From positions 806,001-870,000 of the forward strand of contig JACATO010000980.1 of the NCBI GenBank assembly GCA_018389105.1: DNA of 64,000 nt, given 5' to 3'. The notes beneath the pieces were generated by a model. The model saw only the letters and a list, made by a program, of their open reading frames with translations. It had not been told where the DNA came from and ran no database searches. This document shows, piece after piece, positions 11,701 to 64,000 of the stretch. Source of the DNA: Nautilus pompilius. Its lineage: Eukaryota; Mollusca; Cephalopoda; Nautilida; Nautilidae. Numbering within the stretch: the first letter of the stretch is position 1; each line of letters begins with the position of its first letter. Position numbers and translations under genes: made by a program.

Positions 11701-14700
11701 AACTAAAAAAAGAAAACTATGTAATTGGCTTAAAATCTCTCTCTCCTTTCATTTTAGAAAATGTGCAGTTATAAAATAACTGATTTTTAGTGTCTGGTTA
11801 GCTTTTAGCAAATGCCTTTGTGTTAGCATGTAACCTGATGGAAATAATGGCTACATCGAAATGCTTAGTACATATATATCATTATAGTAGTGTTTGAGAT
11901 TGCAATTATTTAGAAAAAGAAATTTCTTGATATTTTTTGTATGGATAAGAAGTGGCATTGTATAGTAAGGGATTGTGATTTATTGCATTTTTTGAAAACT
12001 ACAGTTAAGAAATAGTTTGGGGCATTAGTTCATCTTTTGAGTCTAAAACAGTTTTCTACTAGGTATTGCTCTGTTTAATTATTTACCTTTGCTTTAATCA
12101 CTCATTGCCAGAAGGTAATCTCCTTATTGTTGCTTTCTAGTACTTGCCAATACAAGTTATGCTTGGTCTCTGGAAATCTAATATGTTGCAACAATGTGTA
12201 GACTTTCTGATATGTGGGAATGTGACAGAGTTTTTAGTTACTTTTTAAAATAAAAATTGAGTATTCATCAGTTTTAGAATATAATGTAGGTGACCAGAAT
12301 CCAGTTAAAATTTAAAAAAAATCAACACTAGAAACCATTTTTAAAAATATATATATATATAGCTAGTTAAAATTGGTAATCAGTGGTGGAATGTTGAAAA
12401 GGGCGGGTTTTTAGTTTAAAGAATTTAGGAGATTCCAAAGCAGAAGGGAATTGAATGCATTGAAAATCTTAAGCAATAGACATTGGTAGACTATAGTGAG
12501 TGATGTAACATGATTTGGTACATTGTAGATCTGTGTGTATGGTTTGGTGCTTTGTAGAACTTACCCAATGTGCATACATCTCACAGTAGTAGTATTGTCT
12601 CGTATATTATATCTTTGTGTTCTAGTATGGTAATAATTTTAGGCTTTCTGAATAGTTATCACTGGTGGCAGTGAGGATGACACCTTTAAAGGGAGGTTAC
12701 TATTGGATAGCCCCTCCCAAATTGTTAAAATAAAAAAGGATATTTGATTTTAAAAGTTGCAGAAGCAATTCATTTATATGTACATAATATGAAATTTCAT
12801 GTGGATTATTTTTGAGTCAGCTCTATGCACAATACCACAAATAGTGTAATGGCATGTAATTTTCAAGACTAGTAACTTAGCTCAGATAATATAGATAGCT
12901 ACTGATTGCTTAGTTACTGACATTACAGAATAGTGAGCCACTGTTACTGAAGTAGATTTTGTGCAACAATATAATTTTAGCTGACTCTTTTTACCCCTTG
13001 AAACTCATGATATTCTCAGAAACATTTTGTGAACCTTGCCCTTTTTTAGTATTTGTAATTGTATTGTGGTTGTTTGTTTTACCAGACATTATACTCAGCA
13101 GGTTTAAGTAATGTCAATAAAATGTTAATGCTTTAATATTTGCAACAATATACAAAATCCAACAATAGTTGGAGGCCATTTTACAAAAAAAAACACTTTG
13201 GAAAAATACAGAATAACCCAGAAAGCCGAGAAATTTTATTGCATCATAAAAGTGGGAACTCTCATATGGTTTAGCCAGATCTACATCAATGCCTATCATA
13301 TGTTGTTAGACTATAGTTCATTCATGCAAATAATATGCACCTCCAGGCAAACTACTGCTGTACTTTGAAATTGAGAAGTCTGCTCAGCTTACTAAAGATT
13401 ACCAGGATGTGCATTTCTTATCCACAAGCATGGAGTCTTAACTATTAACAGATAATTTGGCTTTTCAAGAAATAGTGTAAAGTCAATAATTGCAAGAATA
13501 TATGATGAAACAAATAATAGTGGGATCAGGCTTTGGTTAGGATCATGGTATGGAAAAGTTGGATGGCATGCTGATACCCCAAGAACATCTTAACTGCATA
13601 ATTTCTTTGACACATTTGTTGTTTTTGTTTATTTGGAGCAGTGGCATTTCATTTTTCAGGAGAATGGTGACTTTTAAACACTGACCTCAAAGTGTTTCTG
13701 TGAGTAATTTTCAAAGATACCAGCATCATGGCCTCAGCCAGATTCTTCAGCAACTGTTTATTGGAATTCCAATGCAAACTTGTTGATTGAATGTCAGATT
13801 TATATACCTATTATCTGAACCTTAGGTTGTCACAAAGTACTGACTGACCTTTTGTCAGTGGTAAATTATGATTATTCTGGTTCCTTGCCCAGTTTCATTA
13901 CACTTTTTTCACACAGTGATGACTTATTATTTTTTTGCAAAGGATTTTTCAATGCAGTCAAATTATTATCAGGCTAAAATTCATGTTGACATTAGCAGAA
14001 CCAAGTTTTCTCTAGAAAGGAGGGTTGTCTCAAATGTATGATGGTAAATGTTTGTTTTTGTTGTTTTCTCTTTCTTGGCCATAATGGCACTTTTAGCGAC
14101 GCTGCTTATGATTGCATGGCAGTAAATCAAAGATAATTAGTCACATTTTAAGTATTATTATTATTATTTATTCTTGATTTTCATAATTTTGAAGGCTAGT
14201 GTTGAACCTAAAAAACAATGGAAAATTGCACATACAGATAGATGAGAAAAGGGCAGGGTGGAAATTAATGTTGAAACAGCTTAATTTAATAAGACTGATC
14301 AAAATCTTCTATGATTTTTCCTTAGGTTCTGTTTGATTGATCTCTGGGAAATGGTTTGGAAATAAGATTAGAAATTTAAATTTCACAGACACACAAACAA
14401 GAGACATTGTGTTTGCATATTACACCTGTATATGCACCAACTTAATAAGTTCATGTAGCATTTGTGTACAGTGCGTAATAGTACACTCCATGACACGGTC
14501 TTCCTGTCATAGTCTGCACTTGAATAAATTTCCCAGTGTAACTGAACTTTTCAGCTGGTGCTTTTGAAGCAAGCAAAGAAAACAAGAAGTTTTTTTTATT
14601 ATGAAAAATTAATTTCTGGCTCCTCTTTTTCATTTATCTGGTTAGCGGTGGTTTTAGGGAGTTTTTGGTTCATTCATTTTTTGATTTTATAGAAATTATT

Positions 14701-14810
14701 TAGCTTTTTAAAACATTATCTTCTTTATTTAGCTTATTAATAGTTCATTTTAAACTCAGATATAACAAAAAGTAGAAAAGGAAACCTTTTCCTCTGGGTT
14801 GTGATAGTGA
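5766..14810. other. Long non-coding stretch upstream of PFKFB, nothing recognised
   Basis: About 9 kb of AT-rich DNA with homopolymer runs and short AT/TTA tracts (for example near 9838-9860, 12344-12360, 14155-14168). No open frame here has a recognisable domain or a convincing splice context. It could be upstream intergenic DNA or a first intron following a non-coding 5' exon. Confidence 0.5.
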
Positions 14811-15261
14811 GAGTTGGATGATGTCGCATGCGGGTATACCAAAAATGGCTGTGTTTGTGTCGCCTGGATGATCTCAGATGACCTCTTTTCGCTAAAGGTC
14901 ACATTAAGCAATGGAACTTCTACTTAGGTCCCCCAGAATTTTTCAGCACTTTTGCTAGAGAACTTCCAAACCTGAGACCATTTTTCTTCCATATCGTTTT
15001 TAGTCGTTCAATCTGGCATGTGGAAGGTAATGCTAGAAGATGGCTTCTCCCAAATAACATGGTGCCCAGATCGCTCTTGCATTCCTAGCCCCCCAGTCCC
15101 ACCTACCCATGTACCCTATTCTACTTGCTCTCTGTGTGGACTTATCCAGACTAAACCATCCCCAGTTAAAATAGAACAAGCCATGTTTACTGCTATATCA
15201 GCCAGCCTAACTGTTTTCACTGGGCTCTTCCCCCTGCTTGTTTAAGGGCCAGCCTTTAGCC
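14811..15261 (+). promoter_or_regulatory. Possible 5' region of PFKFB (promoter/5' UTR or intron end)
   Basis: Base composition becomes more balanced here than in the flanking AT-rich DNA, with C-rich runs near 15090-15120. It ends at the probable start codon at 15262. Immediately upstream, a pyrimidine-rich run (CTCTTCCCCCTGCTTG) followed by CTTTAG at 15254-15259 also looks like a 3' splice site, in which case a non-coding exon would lie farther upstream. No TATA box or initiator can be argued for. Confidence 0.3.
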
Positions 15262-63782
<48,521 letters not shown>

Positions 63783-64000
63783 ATTCGTCTAGTAGTCAAA
63801 CATTGCATGTTTCCTCCTTTGTTTGTCTTACTATTTTTTAAAATCATTATTTCTTAATTTATATTAATTTCCATATTTGGTGGTACTATATTTTTTACGT
63901 ATAGCAGAAGGTTGTTGTTTTTTAAATAAGTAATACACACGACTAGTAGTTTAGAGAACTAGTGTTCTCTGGCCACAGATTGTAAACTCCAGCCTTTAAA
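63783..64000 (+). other. 3' UTR or intron of PFKFB
   Basis: AT-rich and non-coding, with no polyadenylation signal. It is either the beginning of the 3' UTR or, if the 63719 donor is used, intronic. Confidence 0.6.

Noticed and set aside
15018..15245. 75-codon + frame just upstream of the probable PFKFB start
   Set aside because: No recognisable domain and no phase link to exon 1. The sequence fits a 5' UTR, promoter or intron end better.

Overview
This is an AT-rich, intron-heavy invertebrate nuclear sequence. It contains one recognisable protein-coding gene on the + strand: a bifunctional 6-phosphofructo-2-kinase/fructose-2,6-bisphosphatase (PFKFB), about 48.5 kb from its probable start codon at 15262 to a stop at 63780-63782. 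The thirteen coding exons found by eye keep phase at every junction and give a 446-residue model (49+126+97+64+135+184+74+72+147+105+42+88+155 coding bases). The protein is clearly diverged from vertebrate PFKFBs. With the very long introns and the mix of decayed DNA transposons, this suggests a large-genome invertebrate. A mollusc, perhaps a cephalopod, is my best guess, but that is inference.

Layout. 1-1400: decayed hAT-type transposase of the GTF2IRD2-like/ZBED group, + strand. 1400-14800: upstream non-coding DNA with a possible transposon-protein fragment, a Tc1-like transposase tail, a 97-bp TTA microsatellite and a SINE-like element. 15262-15310: probable first coding exon. 21049-34323: kinase exons 2-5. 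38020-38203: exon 6, linker between kinase and bisphosphatase. 45641-51650: bisphosphatase exons 7-12. 63625-63782: C-terminal exon with a divergent tail. A 54-nt phase-symmetric candidate cassette exon lies at 51857-51910.

The introns hold most of the other content. Intron 1 has a 58-bp minisatellite. Intron 3 has a mariner copy. Intron 4 has a hAT remnant and a second, inverted mariner copy apparently nested in a pogo/Tigger-like remnant. Introns 2 and 4 hold two related Tc1-end-like repeats. Intron 6 has a degenerate ~70-bp tandem repeat, a tRNA-derived SINE and a Tc1-like remnant. Intron 9 has a decayed copy of an uncharacterised multi-copy invertebrate protein family. Intron 10 has a 197-bp pogo-type MITE. 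Intron 12 has a Tigger-like element with both terminal inverted repeats.

The most interesting points are: (i) two ~1.1-kb mariner copies in opposite orientation flank the 64-nt exon 4 and share the same internal deletion; (ii) the candidate cassette exon; (iii) the divergent PFKFB C-terminus; (iv) the nested transposon; (v) the intron 9 family. I found no tRNA, rRNA, CRISPR array or recognisable viral sequence. Large parts of the introns and of the 5' 15 kb hold nothing I can name.
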